From Azomonas agilis (GTDB lineage Bacteria > Pseudomonadota > Gammaproteobacteria > Pseudomonadales > Pseudomonadaceae), in the NCBI RefSeq assembly GCF_007830255.1, contig NZ_VLKG01000001.1:124001-188000 (forward strand): DNA of 64,000 bases. Direction: 5' to 3'. Every line of letters begins with the position of its first letter. Within the stretch, counting starts at the first letter, position 1. The translations under genes and the position numbers were made by a program. Shown here one piece after another: positions 52,127 through 62,525 of the stretch. The notes below the pieces were generated by a model. It ran no database searches and had not been told where the DNA came from. It saw only the letters and a list, made by a program, of their open reading frames with translations.

Positions 52127-52453
52127 TTAGGCAGGCTGAATCACCACCGCCGTACCACTGGCCGATACCATCAACATACCGTTGCCTTGGCCGAGCACCT
52201 CGTAATCAAGGTCTACACCCACCACCGCATTAGCGCCCAAAGCGTAAGCGCGCTCTTCCAGCTCTTTAAGGGCTATTTCCCGCGCCCGTTGCAGCTCTTT
52301 CTCGTAGGTGGCTGAACGTCCGCCGACCAAATCGCGGATACCGGCAAACAGATCTTTAAAGATATTCGCGCCCAAAATGGCCTCACCGGCAATTACACCG
52401 CAGTATTGGGTGATTTTGTGGCCGTCAATGTTGGGGGTTGTGGAGATGATCAT
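52127..52453 (-). CDS. YbjQ/UPF0145-family protein
   Basis: 108 residues. [30 protein letters not shown] and [18 protein letters not shown] match the UPF0145 (YbjQ) family, which has a pentameric fold and unknown function, sometimes listed as heavy-metal-binding. Complete, with SD AGGAATCCC just upstream. Confidence 0.92.
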   Translation of the reverse strand: MIISTTPNIDGHKITQYCGVIAGEAILGANIFKDLFAGIRDLVGGRSATYEKELQRAREIALKELEERAYALGANAVVGVDLDYEVLGQGNGMLMVSASGTAVVIQPA

Positions 52454-52566
52454 GGGATTCCTTCCTCTGATGTAGGAAAGACCATATTCGAATCTAATGT
52501 TAATAATGACAAGAGAGAATCGCTAAGAATAGATTGCCTATCCACAGGTTTGGAGTGCTGCTCCCT

Positions 52567-52791
52567 TTATCCAAGGCAAAAAGTTTTAATATACAGAGCC
52601 TCAACCTTATCTCTGGCCCAAGGAGTTCGGCGTAAAAATTTTAATGAAGACTTGATGGAAGGATCGTTGTAGAAGCAGTTTATTTTGATTTCTGCGTCCA
52701 AGCCTTCCCAGCCGTAGTGCTCCTGTAAACGGGTTAAGATTGTCTCTAGGGTTAAACCATGTAAAGGGTTGTTGGGCTGTTGTTGACTCAT
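52567..52791 (-). CDS. VF530/DUF2132-family small DNA-binding-like protein
   Basis: 74 residues from the ATG at 52791 with AAGG ten bases upstream. [24 protein letters not shown] and NPS-like [28 protein letters not shown] are family hallmarks of a compact helical protein related to VF530. Function not known. A GTG at 52818 would overlap the DUF262 gene stop by four bases. Confidence 0.88.
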   Translation of the reverse strand: MSQQQPNNPLHGLTLETILTRLQEHYGWEGLDAEIKINCFYNDPSIKSSLKFLRRTPWARDKVEALYIKTFCLG

Positions 52792-52814
52792 ATGAAGATG
52801 ACCTTTATTTAAGC

Positions 52815-54581
52815 TCACGAAAATAATGAATTAACAGCCAAGAGTTTTTTTCCAGATGCGACAACGGTTTCACTACCCTCTCTGGTGTAGGCATCATCAC
52901 CAACAAATGACACTTCTTTTTGTTTTGGAATCCTAATTCTAATTACTGTTTTTCCTCTAAACTCAACAGTATCTATCTGACTCAATAACTGACTTTTTAG
53001 TGGCTCTGACAAATGTGAGCTTCGTATAGCACCAACTATTTTTGCAACGTACTGTTCAAGACTTATTTTTAGATGTGATAACTCACGATCTATCCCAACA
53101 ACAAATCGCTCACCAATCTTAACGGACTGTACCTTATCTAGCTCCTCAATCCGATCTGAGTCATTCTTTTTATCTGCAACACCAATAAATAGAAACCCGT
53201 CTGCATCAGGGCCAGCATTAGCTATACCGCATAAGGTATCTATAATCTTTGGAAGCAAAGCTTTATCAAACTCTCTTTTATAAGACAAGTTAACCAAACC
53301 TTGCTTACACTCATACTTGGGAGTTTCAATTTTAGAGCGGCGCAGAGAGTTTTCAAAATCCAATGCAAGTCCAGCACCATGACGAAGTAAAGGAGGATCT
53401 TTTTTAACAAAGTACTTTTGAATTAATCCCTTAGCCATTCCTATATTTTTAACTCGATCACTGTTCGTTGAGTATTTTGCTGTAGTTATCATTCTTCCTT
53501 GCAACCCTGATATACTCGAAAAAATCTTACCGTAATCAACAGGAGACTTCTCTTCAGCAATAACCAAGTCGTGCATGGCCATAAACAAGCTATAAAATGC
53601 AGCCTTTATTGGATTTTGAGAGTTCCCACTTATAGCCTTTCTTAAAGTAGCATCTCCAGAGTCAAAGTTTTCTATAACTTCGTTCAGCACAGAGAAAGTT
53701 ACTTTTATCTCCTCCTGCAACCGCTCCTCTCCATACGTCGCCAAAGCCGCCCTAATATCTGCGTATTCTGAAGCTTCCTCATCATATATTTTATTTAATA
53801 AATCTTTGCTTTTTGCTATAGGTGTTCCGCTAATAATAGAGGCTGCAATATCTGCTATCATCTCCTCATCTTCACTGTCTCTAAGCTGCTGAATCCTTAG
53901 CACTCCTTGCTTACACCAAAATATACTCTCAGCTTGAAGCTTATAACCCAACTCAAGTCGATTAGAGTCAATACTTATTTCAGGCATTTCTGATAAAGGT
54001 AAAACCTCTCTTGAGGCATCACCTCTAATCTCTGACGATATCAACCTTACTAATGATGAAAAATTATCAACCATACCTGCTTGGCGCTTTTCTTGAGAGC
54101 TAAGCTGTCTTCCCCCGGAGTTAATCCTTCCGAAAATATCAGTAACTTGGCCATCATTATCTGCTGGAAATATTGTAACTGCCAATTGATAATCTAAGAA
54201 GTCGGCACAAACATCTGGAGTCAAGAAGTTAGTACTAGAGTGCTTAATTGAAAATAAGCCTGAAGTTAATGCGACATGAGCCCGTGTAAACTGCGAAACA
54301 TCAAAATAATTCTCATCTATACAGTACGCATTTTCAATGAAAGAAAAGATAGCATGTAGACGCTGCATTCCATCTAATATCTCATACTTGCTATTACTTT
54401 TAGACTCAGCTAACAAAATTAAAGGAATAGGGTAATTCTTTATAATACTGTCAATTAATGACTTTTTCTCCTCTAATGTCCAGACAAGCTTTCTTTGATA
54501 TTTACGATTTACTTCAAACTTATCTTCTCTATATGACTTATAAGCCTCTTGAATACTCATACCTCTAGGGGTAACACTCAT
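52815..54581 (-). CDS. DUF262-AlbA_2 (Schlafen-like) fusion protein, candidate defence factor
   Basis: 588 residues, clearly more AT-rich than its neighbours. The N-terminal DUF262 domain has YQRKLVW (28-34), DGMQR (70-74) and [20 protein letters not shown] (150-169), the ParB/Srx-like nucleotide-handling fold seen in GmrSD-type restriction enzymes. A helical middle (about 180-400) follows. The C-terminal AlbA_2 domain (about 416-575) has YECKQG (423-428), GIANAG (452-457) and LFIGVAD (464-470), a nucleic-acid-binding or nuclease-like module. No DUF1524 HNH domain is present. Its start overlaps the previous gene by ATGA, and its SD lies inside that gene. Function is inferred only. Confidence 0.85.
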   Translation of the reverse strand: MSVTPRGMSIQEAYKSYREDKFEVNRKYQRKLVWTLEEKKSLIDSIIKNYPIPLILLAESKSNSKYEILDGMQRLHAIFSFIENAYCIDENYFDVSQFTRAHVALTSGLFSIKHSSTNFLTPDVCADFLDYQLAVTIFPADNDGQVTDIFGRINSGGRQLSSQEKRQAGMVDNFSSLVRLISSEIRGDASREVLPLSEMPEISIDSNRLELGYKLQAESIFWCKQGVLRIQQLRDSEDEEMIADIAASIISGTPIAKSKDLLNKIYDEEASEYADIRAALATYGEERLQEEIKVTFSVLNEVIENFDSGDATLRKAISGNSQNPIKAAFYSLFMAMHDLVIAEEKSPVDYGKIFSSISGLQGRMITTAKYSTNSDRVKNIGMAKGLIQKYFVKKDPPLLRHGAGLALDFENSLRRSKIETPKYECKQGLVNLSYKREFDKALLPKIIDTLCGIANAGPDADGFLFIGVADKKNDSDRIEELDKVQSVKIGERFVVGIDRELSHLKISLEQYVAKIVGAIRSSHLSEPLKSQLLSQIDTVEFRGKTVIRIRIPKQKEVSFVGDDAYTREGSETVVASGKKLLAVNSLFS

Positions 54582-55543
54582 AAATTTTCTCCATTAAATA
54601 ACATAGTTAAAATTCCTCGAATCCCCGCCACCCCCTGCGCTCCTATTTCAAACGCACGCGGCACATCTTCGGTTTTCATGCCACCCAACAAATACACCGG
54701 GCGCGGAAAGTCTGCAATCAACTGCTGCGCTTTTTCCCAGCCCAGCGGCTGCGCTTCTGGGTGGGTTTGGGTGGGTTGAATCGGCGACAGGGTGACAAAA
54801 TCCACCCCAAGGGCCAGTGCCTTATCCAGCTCCGCCGCTGAGTGGCAGGAAGCCGCCAACCAGCGATGGGCCGCCAAAGGCCGAGCTCCAACGGGCAGTT
54901 GGTGTAGTTGGCGCGCCGTAAGGTGCCAACCGACACTGGGAAATTCGTCCGCCCAGGCCAGCGGGCCTTTAAACATCAGGCGCTCCGGGTGAAGGCAACG
55001 GGTTAGCACGCGCTGGGCCAAGCAGCGGTATTCCGCCTCGGACAGCTGCGGGGCGCGCAGTTGAATCAGGGTAATGCCAGCGGCCAACGCCTGCTCCACC
55101 CGCTCCAACAGCAGCTCAGGATTGGGCTCATCTGGGGTAATGAGATAGCGCTCTGGCAAACGCGCGGCGCTGATAATGGGGTAATTGGCAGCGGGAAAGC
55201 GGTAGTCGGGCAGCTCATCTGGCCAGACCCAGCGTACCGGCTGGCCTTCCAAACCCTGCGCCTCGCCATCAAAGGCCGTGACCTGCCAAACATCCAACAG
55301 CACTGTTTTGTTCGGATAAGCGTGGCGTACCTGAATCAAGGGCCGAGCCTGACGAACCTCAATGCCCAGCTCCTCGCGCAGCTCTCGTGCCAGCGCCGCC
55401 GTGCGGGTTTCTCCCGGTTCGCGTTTACCACCGGGGAATTCCCACAAACCGCCTTGATCCTTGTCCTCAGGCCGACGCGCAATCAGCACGCGGCCTGCGG
55501 GGGAGCGAATCACGGCAGCCATTACATGCAGCGGCGCAGACAT
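54578..55543 (-). CDS. mutT: Nudix hydrolase (MutT-like) fused to a ThiE-like domain
   Basis: 321 residues. N-terminal Nudix domain with box GGKREPGETRTAALARELRE followed by ELGIEV (about 38-66), as in 8-oxo-dGTP diphosphatases; C-terminal half (about 130-315) is a thiamine-phosphate-synthase-like barrel (ITLIQLRAPQ, VTLSPIQPTQTHP, LGGM). The ThiE phosphate- and substrate-binding motifs are altered (GWHLTARQL for the usual GVHLGQ), so synthase activity is doubtful. This fusion next to argJ is common in Pseudomonas relatives. Its last codons overlap the DUF262 start. Confidence 0.92.
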   Translation of the reverse strand: MSAPLHVMAAVIRSPAGRVLIARRPEDKDQGGLWEFPGGKREPGETRTAALARELREELGIEVRQARPLIQVRHAYPNKTVLLDVWQVTAFDGEAQGLEGQPVRWVWPDELPDYRFPAANYPIISAARLPERYLITPDEPNPELLLERVEQALAAGITLIQLRAPQLSEAEYRCLAQRVLTRCLHPERLMFKGPLAWADEFPSVGWHLTARQLHQLPVGARPLAAHRWLAASCHSAAELDKALALGVDFVTLSPIQPTQTHPEAQPLGWEKAQQLIADFPRPVYLLGGMKTEDVPRAFEIGAQGVAGIRGILTMLFNGENL

Positions 55544-55556
55544 GGAAAACTCCGAA

Positions 55557-56774
55557 TCAGGTGCGGTATTCGGCGTTGATCTTCACGTATTCGTGGGACA
55601 GATCGGTCGTCCAGATGGTTTCGCTGCAATTGCCGCGATCCAGCTCGATACGGATGCTGATTTCCGCTTGGGCCATAACGGCTGCGCCTTGCTCTTCGGT
55701 GTAGGTGGCAGCGCGTCCGCCTTTGCTGGTAATGCACACATCGCCCAAGAACACATCAATCAGGCCGACATTAAGTTGCGGCACACCGGCGCGGCCCACA
55801 GCGGCCAAAATGCGGCCCCAGTTGGGATCGGAAGCAAAGAGCGCGGTTTTGATCAGCGGTGAATGGGCCACGGCGTAACCGACGTCCAAGCACTCTTGAT
55901 GGGTCGCACCGCCGTTCACTTGCACGGTGACAAACTTGGTCGCGCCTTCACCATCGCGGACGATGGCTTGAGCCAGCTCCATGGATACGGAAATTACCGC
56001 GGCTTTCAGAGCCTCGAACAGCGGGCCTTGAGCTTCGGTGATTTCCGGCAGCGCGGCCTGTCCGGTAGCGACCAGCATGCAGCAATCGTTGGTGGAGGTG
56101 TCACCGTCGATGGTAATGCGGTTGAAGGATTTGTTGGCCGAGTCGCTGAGCAAGGCTTGCAGCACCGAGCGGCTAACCTTGGCATCGGTAACAATGTAGC
56201 CGAGCATGGTGGCCATATTCGGCTTAATCATGCCCGCGCCCTTGCTGATGCCGGTCACAGTCACCGTCACGCCGTCGTGCTGGAACTGACGGCTCGCGCC
56301 CTTGGGCAGGGTGTCGGTGGTCATGATGCCGGAAGCGGCAGCGGCCCAATTATCGGGCTTGAGGTCAGCCAAAGCAGCAGGCAAGGCGGCTTCGATTTTT
56401 TCCACCGGCAAGGGTTCGCCGATCACGCCGGTAGAGAACGGCAGAATGGCCGTTTCAGCCACGCCGGTCAGTTGGGCCAAGCTGGCACAGGTGCGCTGAG
56501 CGGCCAGCAAACCGGGTTCACCGGTACCCGCGTTGGCGTTGCCGGTGTTGGTCAGCAAATAACGCACCGGGCCTTCAAAACGCTGACGCGACAGGATTAC
56601 CGGCGCGGCGCAAAAGGCATTCAGAGTGAATACGCCGGCGACGGTGGAGCCTTCCGCGCAGCGCATAACGACTACATCCTTACGACCGGGGCGCTTGATG
56701 CCCGCTGAGGCAATACCCAGCTCAAAGCCGGGAACCGGATGCAGTTCAGGGAGAGGGCCAAGACCGACAGCCAT
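55557..56774 (-). CDS. argJ: Glutamate N-acetyltransferase / amino-acid acetyltransferase ArgJ
   Basis: 405 residues. Self-cleaving Ntn-type enzyme; nucleophile Thr in [10 protein letters not shown], plus the oxyanion region [10 protein letters not shown] and INAEYRT C-terminus. It transfers the acetyl group from N-acetylornithine to glutamate in the arginine cycle. SD AAGGAG seven bases before the ATG at 56774. 13 bp separate it from the Nudix gene. Confidence 0.97.
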   Translation of the reverse strand: MAVGLGPLPELHPVPGFELGIASAGIKRPGRKDVVVMRCAEGSTVAGVFTLNAFCAAPVILSRQRFEGPVRYLLTNTGNANAGTGEPGLLAAQRTCASLAQLTGVAETAILPFSTGVIGEPLPVEKIEAALPAALADLKPDNWAAAASGIMTTDTLPKGASRQFQHDGVTVTVTGISKGAGMIKPNMATMLGYIVTDAKVSRSVLQALLSDSANKSFNRITIDGDTSTNDCCMLVATGQAALPEITEAQGPLFEALKAAVISVSMELAQAIVRDGEGATKFVTVQVNGGATHQECLDVGYAVAHSPLIKTALFASDPNWGRILAAVGRAGVPQLNVGLIDVFLGDVCITSKGGRAATYTEEQGAAVMAQAEISIRIELDRGNCSETIWTTDLSHEYVKINAEYRT

Positions 56775-56813
56775 GAAAGAACTCCTTCACAAAGATGCGT
56801 GACGCAGGGATAG

Positions 56814-56843
56814 AAAAAGGCGCATGACCTTAGGTCACACGCC
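56814..56843 (-). terminator. Rho-independent terminator after secA
   Basis: On the minus strand GGCGTGTGACC, loop TAA, GGTCATGCGCC, TTTTT: 11 pairs with two G-U. Confidence 0.88.
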
Positions 56844-56879
56844 TTCATAACAATAGATCAGTCAGATTCTGTAGCGCTA

Positions 56880-59795
56880 TTAACTGACTTTTCCATGACA
56901 GTGTTTGTATTTTTTGCCCGAACCACAGGGGCAAGGCTCATTACGGCCCACTTTGCGCTCGTTACGCACTGGAACCTGTGGCGCAGGAGCCGCTTTAGGA
57001 CGAGCAATCACCCGAGCGGTGGAAGCCGGTTTGATCGGAGCCACCAGAGTAGCCTTGGGCTCTACAACCGCAGCGGGAGTAGGCTCTGATGCTGGCTCAA
57101 CGGCCACAGGCTCTACAGGTGCAGAGGTAGGCTCAGGCGTTGGTTCGGTGGGCGTTGGAGCTTCGGCCAAAGGCTCTGCTGGTACAGCCTCAGGTTGTGG
57201 GTCAAGGGCTGACACTTCCAGATGCTGGAATTGCATCTGACGGGCCAATTCTTCCGCCTCCTGACGCAGACGCGCTTCTTCTTCCTCTGGGTCTTCACGG
57301 CGAATCTGTACATGGAACAGCACCCGCAAGCTATCGCGCTTGATGCTGTCCAGCAGTTCTTGGAACAGCTCGAAGGACTCGCGTTTGTACTCTTGCTTCG
57401 GATTCTTCTGCGCATAGCCACGCAGGTGAATACCGTGACGCAGATGATCCATAGTGGACAGATGCTCTTTCCACAGATCATCTAACACGCGCAGTACGAT
57501 TTGTTTCTCAAAGGCGCGCAAAGCTTCTGGGCCAGCCAGTTGCTCCTTCTCAAGATAAGCCTCTAAAACCGCCTGACGAATGCGTTCGCGCAGCGGCTCT
57601 TCGTGCAGTTGCTCGTCCTCTTCCAACCAGTGTTGTAGCGGAAGCTTGACAGCAAACTCAGCTTCTAAAGCAGTTTCTAACCCCGGAATATCCCATTGCT
57701 CAGGCAGGGACATGGGCAGAATGTGTTGGTTGATCAAAGACTCCAGTACCAGATCGCGGAATTCTGCAATCACATCGCCGATTTCATCCGCCACCAGCAC
57801 CGTATCGCGCAGATGGTAAATCACCTTGCGCTGTTCGTTAGCTACGTCATCGTACTCCAGCAGTTGCTTACGCATGTCGAAGTTGCGGCCTTCAACCTTA
57901 CGCTGGGCTTTTTCAATCGCACTAGTCACCATGCGGTGCTCAATGGCTTCCCCAGACTCCATGCCCAAGGCTTTCATAAAGCCCTTCACGCGGTCGGAGG
58001 CGAAGATGCGCATCAGGTTATCTTCTAGCGACAGATAGAAACGGCTAGAACCCGGATCCCCCTGACGACCGGCCCGACCGCGCAACTGGTTGTCGATGCG
58101 GCGAGATTCGTGGCGCTCTGAGGCGATCACGTGCAAACCACCCGCTTCCAACACCTGCTGATGACGTTTTTGCCATTCGGTTTTAATGGCTTCGATGTCG
58201 GTTTCTGAAGGGTTCTCCAGCGCTGCTACTTCTACTTCCCAGTTGCCGCCGAGCAGAATGTCCGTACCCCGACCAGCCATATTGGTGGCGATAGTCACCG
58301 CACCGGGACGACCGGCTTGGGCAATAATCTCGGCTTCTTTATCGTGGTATTTAGCATTCAGAACCTTGTGCTCAATGCCCGCATCGGTCAGCAGCTTGGA
58401 CACATACTCAGAGGCTTCAATGGAGGCTGTGCCCACCAAAACCGGACGGCCTTTTTCTTGGCAGTCTTTAACGTCAGTAATGATGGCCGCGTACTTCTCT
58501 TCCTGAGTCAGATACACCAGATCATTAAAGTCTTTACGGGCGATGGCACGGTTAGTGGGGATGACGACCACATCCAAACCGTAAATTTGGCGGAATTCAA
58601 AGGCTTCAGTGTCCGCCGTACCCGTCATACCTGAGAGTTTTTTGTACAGACGGAAGTAGTTTTGGAAGGTAGTCGAGGCTAGCGTTTGACTTTCAGGTTG
58701 AATCGGCAAACCTTCTTTGGCTTCAATAGCCTGATGCAGACCTTCCGAGAGGCGACGACCGGGCATGGTACGGCCGGTGTGCTCATCAATCAGGATGACT
58801 TGCTGATTCTGGACGATGTATTCCACATTGCGATGGAAGAGCACATGGGCGCGCAAGCCTGAATGCACATGGGTGAGCAAAGACAGGTTATGGGCGGCAT
58901 ACAGGCTTTCACCTTCGGCCAGTAAACCGGCTTCGGTCAGCAGCTCCTCAACGAATTGATGGCCTTGTTCGTTCAGCTCAATTTGACGATTTTTTTCGTC
59001 AACGCTGTAATGCCCCTCTTGGGTAACGACTTCTGGCTCGTCTTCAATGTGGCGCTTCAGACGCGGAATCAGTTCATTAATTAGCTGATACAGGCGAGAG
59101 CTGTCTTCGGCCTGACCGGAGATAATCAGCGGAGTACGAGCCTCGTCGATCAGGATCGAATCCACCTCATCAATGACAGCAAAGTTTAGGCCGCGCTGAT
59201 ATTTTTCTTCTTGGCTGAAGGCCATGTTGTCGCGCAGGTAATCAAAGCCCAGCTCGTTGTTGGTACCGTAGGTAATGTCAGCAGCGTAGGCGGCGCGCTT
59301 TTCTTCCGGCGGCTGAAAGGGAGTAACAATCCCCACCGATAAGCCTAAAAATTCGTACAGCGGACGCATCCAGTTAGCATCCCGCCGTGCCAGGTAATCA
59401 TTGACGGTTACCACATGCACACCCTTGCCTTCCAGTGCATTCAGGTACACCGCCAAGGTGGCTACCAATGTTTTCCCTTCCCCGGTACGCATTTCGGCAA
59501 TTTTGCCTTCGTGCAGGGTGATACCGCCGATTAACTGCACGTCAAAATGGCGCATACCCAGCACACGGCGGCTAGCTTCACGACACACGGCAAAGGCTTC
59601 GGGTAGTAGATCGTCTAGGCGCTCACCCTTGGCCAGTCGCGCTTTAAACTCTTCGGTTTGGTTGCGCAACGCCTCGTCGGATAAAGCCGATATCTGTTGC
59701 TCCAGTGCATTCACCTGAACAACTACTTTACGCATCCGCTTAATTTCGCGGTCGTTCTTGCTTCCAAAGAGGGTTCTTAACAAAGGGGCAAACAT
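56880..59795 (-). CDS. secA: Protein translocase ATPase SecA
   Basis: 971 residues from the ATG at 59795 ([15 protein letters not shown]); an in-frame extension to 59885 lacks family character. NBD1 with [11 protein letters not shown] (Walker A) and [17 protein letters not shown], preprotein cross-linking domain, NBD2 with NMAGRGTDI, helical scaffold, and the C-terminal zinc motif [14 protein letters not shown]. Between them is an unusually long Pro/Glu/Thr/Ala linker (about 860-940). It drives Sec-dependent export. Confidence 0.98.
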   Translation of the reverse strand: MFAPLLRTLFGSKNDREIKRMRKVVVQVNALEQQISALSDEALRNQTEEFKARLAKGERLDDLLPEAFAVCREASRRVLGMRHFDVQLIGGITLHEGKIAEMRTGEGKTLVATLAVYLNALEGKGVHVVTVNDYLARRDANWMRPLYEFLGLSVGIVTPFQPPEEKRAAYAADITYGTNNELGFDYLRDNMAFSQEEKYQRGLNFAVIDEVDSILIDEARTPLIISGQAEDSSRLYQLINELIPRLKRHIEDEPEVVTQEGHYSVDEKNRQIELNEQGHQFVEELLTEAGLLAEGESLYAAHNLSLLTHVHSGLRAHVLFHRNVEYIVQNQQVILIDEHTGRTMPGRRLSEGLHQAIEAKEGLPIQPESQTLASTTFQNYFRLYKKLSGMTGTADTEAFEFRQIYGLDVVVIPTNRAIARKDFNDLVYLTQEEKYAAIITDVKDCQEKGRPVLVGTASIEASEYVSKLLTDAGIEHKVLNAKYHDKEAEIIAQAGRPGAVTIATNMAGRGTDILLGGNWEVEVAALENPSETDIEAIKTEWQKRHQQVLEAGGLHVIASERHESRRIDNQLRGRAGRQGDPGSSRFYLSLEDNLMRIFASDRVKGFMKALGMESGEAIEHRMVTSAIEKAQRKVEGRNFDMRKQLLEYDDVANEQRKVIYHLRDTVLVADEIGDVIAEFRDLVLESLINQHILPMSLPEQWDIPGLETALEAEFAVKLPLQHWLEEDEQLHEEPLRERIRQAVLEAYLEKEQLAGPEALRAFEKQIVLRVLDDLWKEHLSTMDHLRHGIHLRGYAQKNPKQEYKRESFELFQELLDSIKRDSLRVLFHVQIRREDPEEEEARLRQEAEELARQMQFQHLEVSALDPQPEAVPAEPLAEAPTPTEPTPEPTSAPVEPVAVEPASEPTPAAVVEPKATLVAPIKPASTARVIARPKAAPAPQVPVRNERKVGRNEPCPCGSGKKYKHCHGKVS

Positions 59796-59990
59796 ATCGG
59801 CAGGAACTTCCGTGCAAAGTGTGGGTGGCACGGCCCCGGAATTGGGCCGGGACTGCATGCAATGTAAAAAATATAGAAGGGGCATTCTACTCGGAAACGC
59901 TAAGGAGAAAAGCTATTCACTCAGCAGCATTCATGACTAGAGACATCAAATTTTGCTAGTCTGGATACTTTGTGTGTTGCAGGCTGTCTT

Positions 59991-60455
59991 ATGGCTCATC
60001 CTCTGTCCTTCACTCCCTACACATCCACCCAGTCGGTGTTGCAAACTGGCTCTTTGCAGGCATTGTTTGCCCAAGTACAGTACTTATCCCACTTGCAGCA
60101 GCACCTAGATCTTCTCTTAGAGCCAGCCGCCCGCGACCAATGCCGCGTGGCTAACTTTCGGGAGGGTTGTTTATTTCTAATTATTAAGGATGCGGCTTGG
60201 GCTACCCGTTTACGGTATCGGCAGCAAAAACTGATTCAAAGTCTAGGGGAACTTAGAGAGTTTGCGGGGCTGCACCAAATTGTGTTTAAGGTAAGTCCTG
60301 ATCAGCAGGCCATTCAGCCAATACAACGGAGTTTACCTTCGTTATCCAGCAAAGCGGCGGTTGATCTGCTGGAAACCGCAGCGGCCATCCAAGATCCGCA
60401 ATTACGGGCAGCTTTAGAGCGCTTGGCCCGTCACGCCAAACCTAGCACGGGCTGA
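59991..60455 (+). CDS. dciA: DciA-type (DUF721) helicase-loader-like protein
   Basis: 154 residues from the ATG at 59991. The KH-like DUF721 domain carries the signature CLFLIIKDAAWATRLRYRQQKLI, with a flexible C-terminus. DciA proteins load DnaB in bacteria lacking DnaC. Divergent from secA as in Pseudomonas, where DUF721 lies next to secA. The dnaB gene is also in this window. Confidence 0.85.
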   Translation: MAHPLSFTPYTSTQSVLQTGSLQALFAQVQYLSHLQQHLDLLLEPAARDQCRVANFREGCLFLIIKDAAWATRLRYRQQKLIQSLGELREFAGLHQIVFKVSPDQQAIQPIQRSLPSLSSKAAVDLLETAAAIQDPQLRAALERLARHAKPSTG

Positions 60456-60541
60456 AATGCCATAAAAAAGCCAAGTAAGATGCCCCTTTAGAGCACACCT
60501 AAAACTTGCTGGTATGCCCCAAAGTGCTCGCTACCTCGCTA

Positions 60542-62221
60542 CTAAACGCGAAACTGCCCTACTAAACCCCTGAGCCGCTCGCCCAGTGCTACTAAACCTT
60601 GAGTGGTACTAGTGCCACGCTCGGCACTCTGCGCCATATCCTCCACCGCGTTTGCAATAGTATGCACACTGCGATTAATGGATTCGGCCACCGCGGTTTG
60701 CTCACTGGCAGCGCTGGCAATTTGCGCGTTCATGTTATTGATGGTTGAAATCAAACTACTGATGGCCTCTAAAGAGGCTCCCGCTTGGTTAGCTTGAGTG
60801 GTGGTTTGCTCCCCGGTTTCTCCCGAACGCCGCATTGAGTCCACCGCAGCTACTGTGCCGCGCTGCAACCGATCAATCATGGTTTGGATTTCTTGCGTAC
60901 TTTGCTGAGTACGACTTGCTAAGGCGCGCACCTCGTCGGCTACTACCGCAAAACCCCGTCCAGCATCTCCGGCACGGGCAGCCTCAATAGCCGCGTTGAG
61001 TGCCAGCAAGTTGGTCTGTTCAGCAATGGAGCGAATAACATCCAAGACGCTCACGATGGATTGCACGTCCTGCTGCAAACTATCCAGCGACTGACTGCTG
61101 TCGCGCATTTCCTGCACCAAGGCATGAATCTGGGTCACGCTACCATTGACAACCCGTTGCGCGGCCCTCCCCTGACTATCCGTCTCATGGGCAGCTTCGG
61201 CAGCGCGCTGGGCGCTGTTGGCCACTTCTTGAGCGGCAGCGGACATTTCATTAATCGCCGTAGCCACTTGATCGGTTTCTTGGCGTTGCTGCTGCATAGC
61301 TTGCTGTGTTTTACGAGCCTGCTGTGCCACTTCATTGAGTAAGCTGGTCAACTGCTGCGTTGCTTCAACTACCCCCACAATCGTCTGCTGAATCTTGTCC
61401 ACAAAGCGATTGAATGAGCGTGCTAACTGCCCTAGTTCATCCTGAGAATCCAGTTTCAAACGGCGCGTTAAATCCCCTTCACCCTGAGCAATATCGTCTA
61501 AGTTAGCCTGTAATAAACGCAATGGTTTTAAGGTATGGCGCACAAAAGACTGCGTCACTATCACTAATACAATGAGCGAAATTATTGAAACACCTAATAC
61601 TCCCATTAACTCTTGTTTGACTTGCTCTTGGATTGCTGCTTCAAGTTTATTTAACTCCACGCTTAAATCGTCTAAATTAACCGATGTTCCAAAAGCCATA
61701 TCCCACTTGGGTAAGTACTCGGTATAGCCTAACTTTGGAACTAATGTATTGGATCCAGGTAAGGTAGAACTGTAATTCACATAGTGAGTGCCTTCTTTAG
61801 CAACTCGAACTAACTCACGATTAACATAAACACCATTAGAGTCTCGGTTATCACGAAAACTATCACCTACGCCAACAGGATCTGTGCTTTTAAACAGACG
61901 GATGACATTGGAGTCGTAGCCAAAGAAGTAGCCGTCTTTCCCATAGTTGATTGAAGACAGTAGTCGAATTGCTTCGGCTCTGGCCTTTAGATCACCACTC
62001 CCAGAGGCTTCATAGATGGGTTTAATCGCAGTCAGCGCTATCTCTACGGACTGTTGCAGTACAAGCTTTCTCTGCTCTAGCAATTGATTGCGGGCTGTAT
62101 TGACCTGCTGCTCCATTTTCTGATCCAGAAATACATAGGCCCAACCGGTAATCAAGGCAGAAAATAACGCAACAGGTAGCGTAGCCAATAATAAAATTTT
62201 AGTTTTGAGGGTCATGCTCAC
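60542..62221 (-). CDS. Methyl-accepting chemotaxis protein with Cache sensor
   Basis: 559 residues starting GTG at 62221 with AAGGA nine bases upstream (an ATG six bases later is the alternative). Membrane helix (about 8-30), a single Cache_2-type sensor (about 35-185, [29 protein letters not shown]), second helix, HAMP and the signalling domain with [18 protein letters not shown]. The Cache_2 fold usually binds organic acids. The C-terminus lacks a CheR pentapeptide. Confidence 0.94.
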   Translation of the reverse strand: MSMTLKTKILLLATLPVALFSALITGWAYVFLDQKMEQQVNTARNQLLEQRKLVLQQSVEIALTAIKPIYEASGSGDLKARAEAIRLLSSINYGKDGYFFGYDSNVIRLFKSTDPVGVGDSFRDNRDSNGVYVNRELVRVAKEGTHYVNYSSTLPGSNTLVPKLGYTEYLPKWDMAFGTSVNLDDLSVELNKLEAAIQEQVKQELMGVLGVSIISLIVLVIVTQSFVRHTLKPLRLLQANLDDIAQGEGDLTRRLKLDSQDELGQLARSFNRFVDKIQQTIVGVVEATQQLTSLLNEVAQQARKTQQAMQQQRQETDQVATAINEMSAAAQEVANSAQRAAEAAHETDSQGRAAQRVVNGSVTQIHALVQEMRDSSQSLDSLQQDVQSIVSVLDVIRSIAEQTNLLALNAAIEAARAGDAGRGFAVVADEVRALASRTQQSTQEIQTMIDRLQRGTVAAVDSMRRSGETGEQTTTQANQAGASLEAISSLISTINNMNAQIASAASEQTAVAESINRSVHTIANAVEDMAQSAERGTSTTQGLVALGERLRGLVGQFRV

Positions 62222-62525
62222 AATCTAAATTCCTTACTTGCAATTATTAAATTTATTAATTAAATCAAATAGATATAAAAACATGCCGCCCACTACCCCA
62301 TCCTCTGCGCAGAAGTTACCAGACACTGAGTATAACCTCCTCAAAATTCGCGACTACGACGGATAGCTAATAGCAAAAATCACCTATAAATGCACCAAAA
62401 ATATTTAAACTCAGAAGCAATAAATCAATTATAAATATTAAATATTTAGACAGATTTACAACAAAACCCCATAGACAACTCAGCCCAGTTACAACGACTG
62501 AGTTTAAACTTCGCTAAATAAACCG
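62222..62525. other. 304-bp AT-rich spacer
   Basis: No gene. It holds AACTCAG/CTGAGTT (62477-62483 and 62498-62504), a 7-bp inverted repeat after the DUF1302 gene stop, without a T-run on that strand. The Cache receptor promoter should be here, but no clear hexamers are seen. Confidence 0.45.

Noticed and set aside
55863-56708. 281-codon open frame opposite argJ
   Set aside because: Gly/His-rich complement of argJ codons with no start context; a shadow of the real gene.
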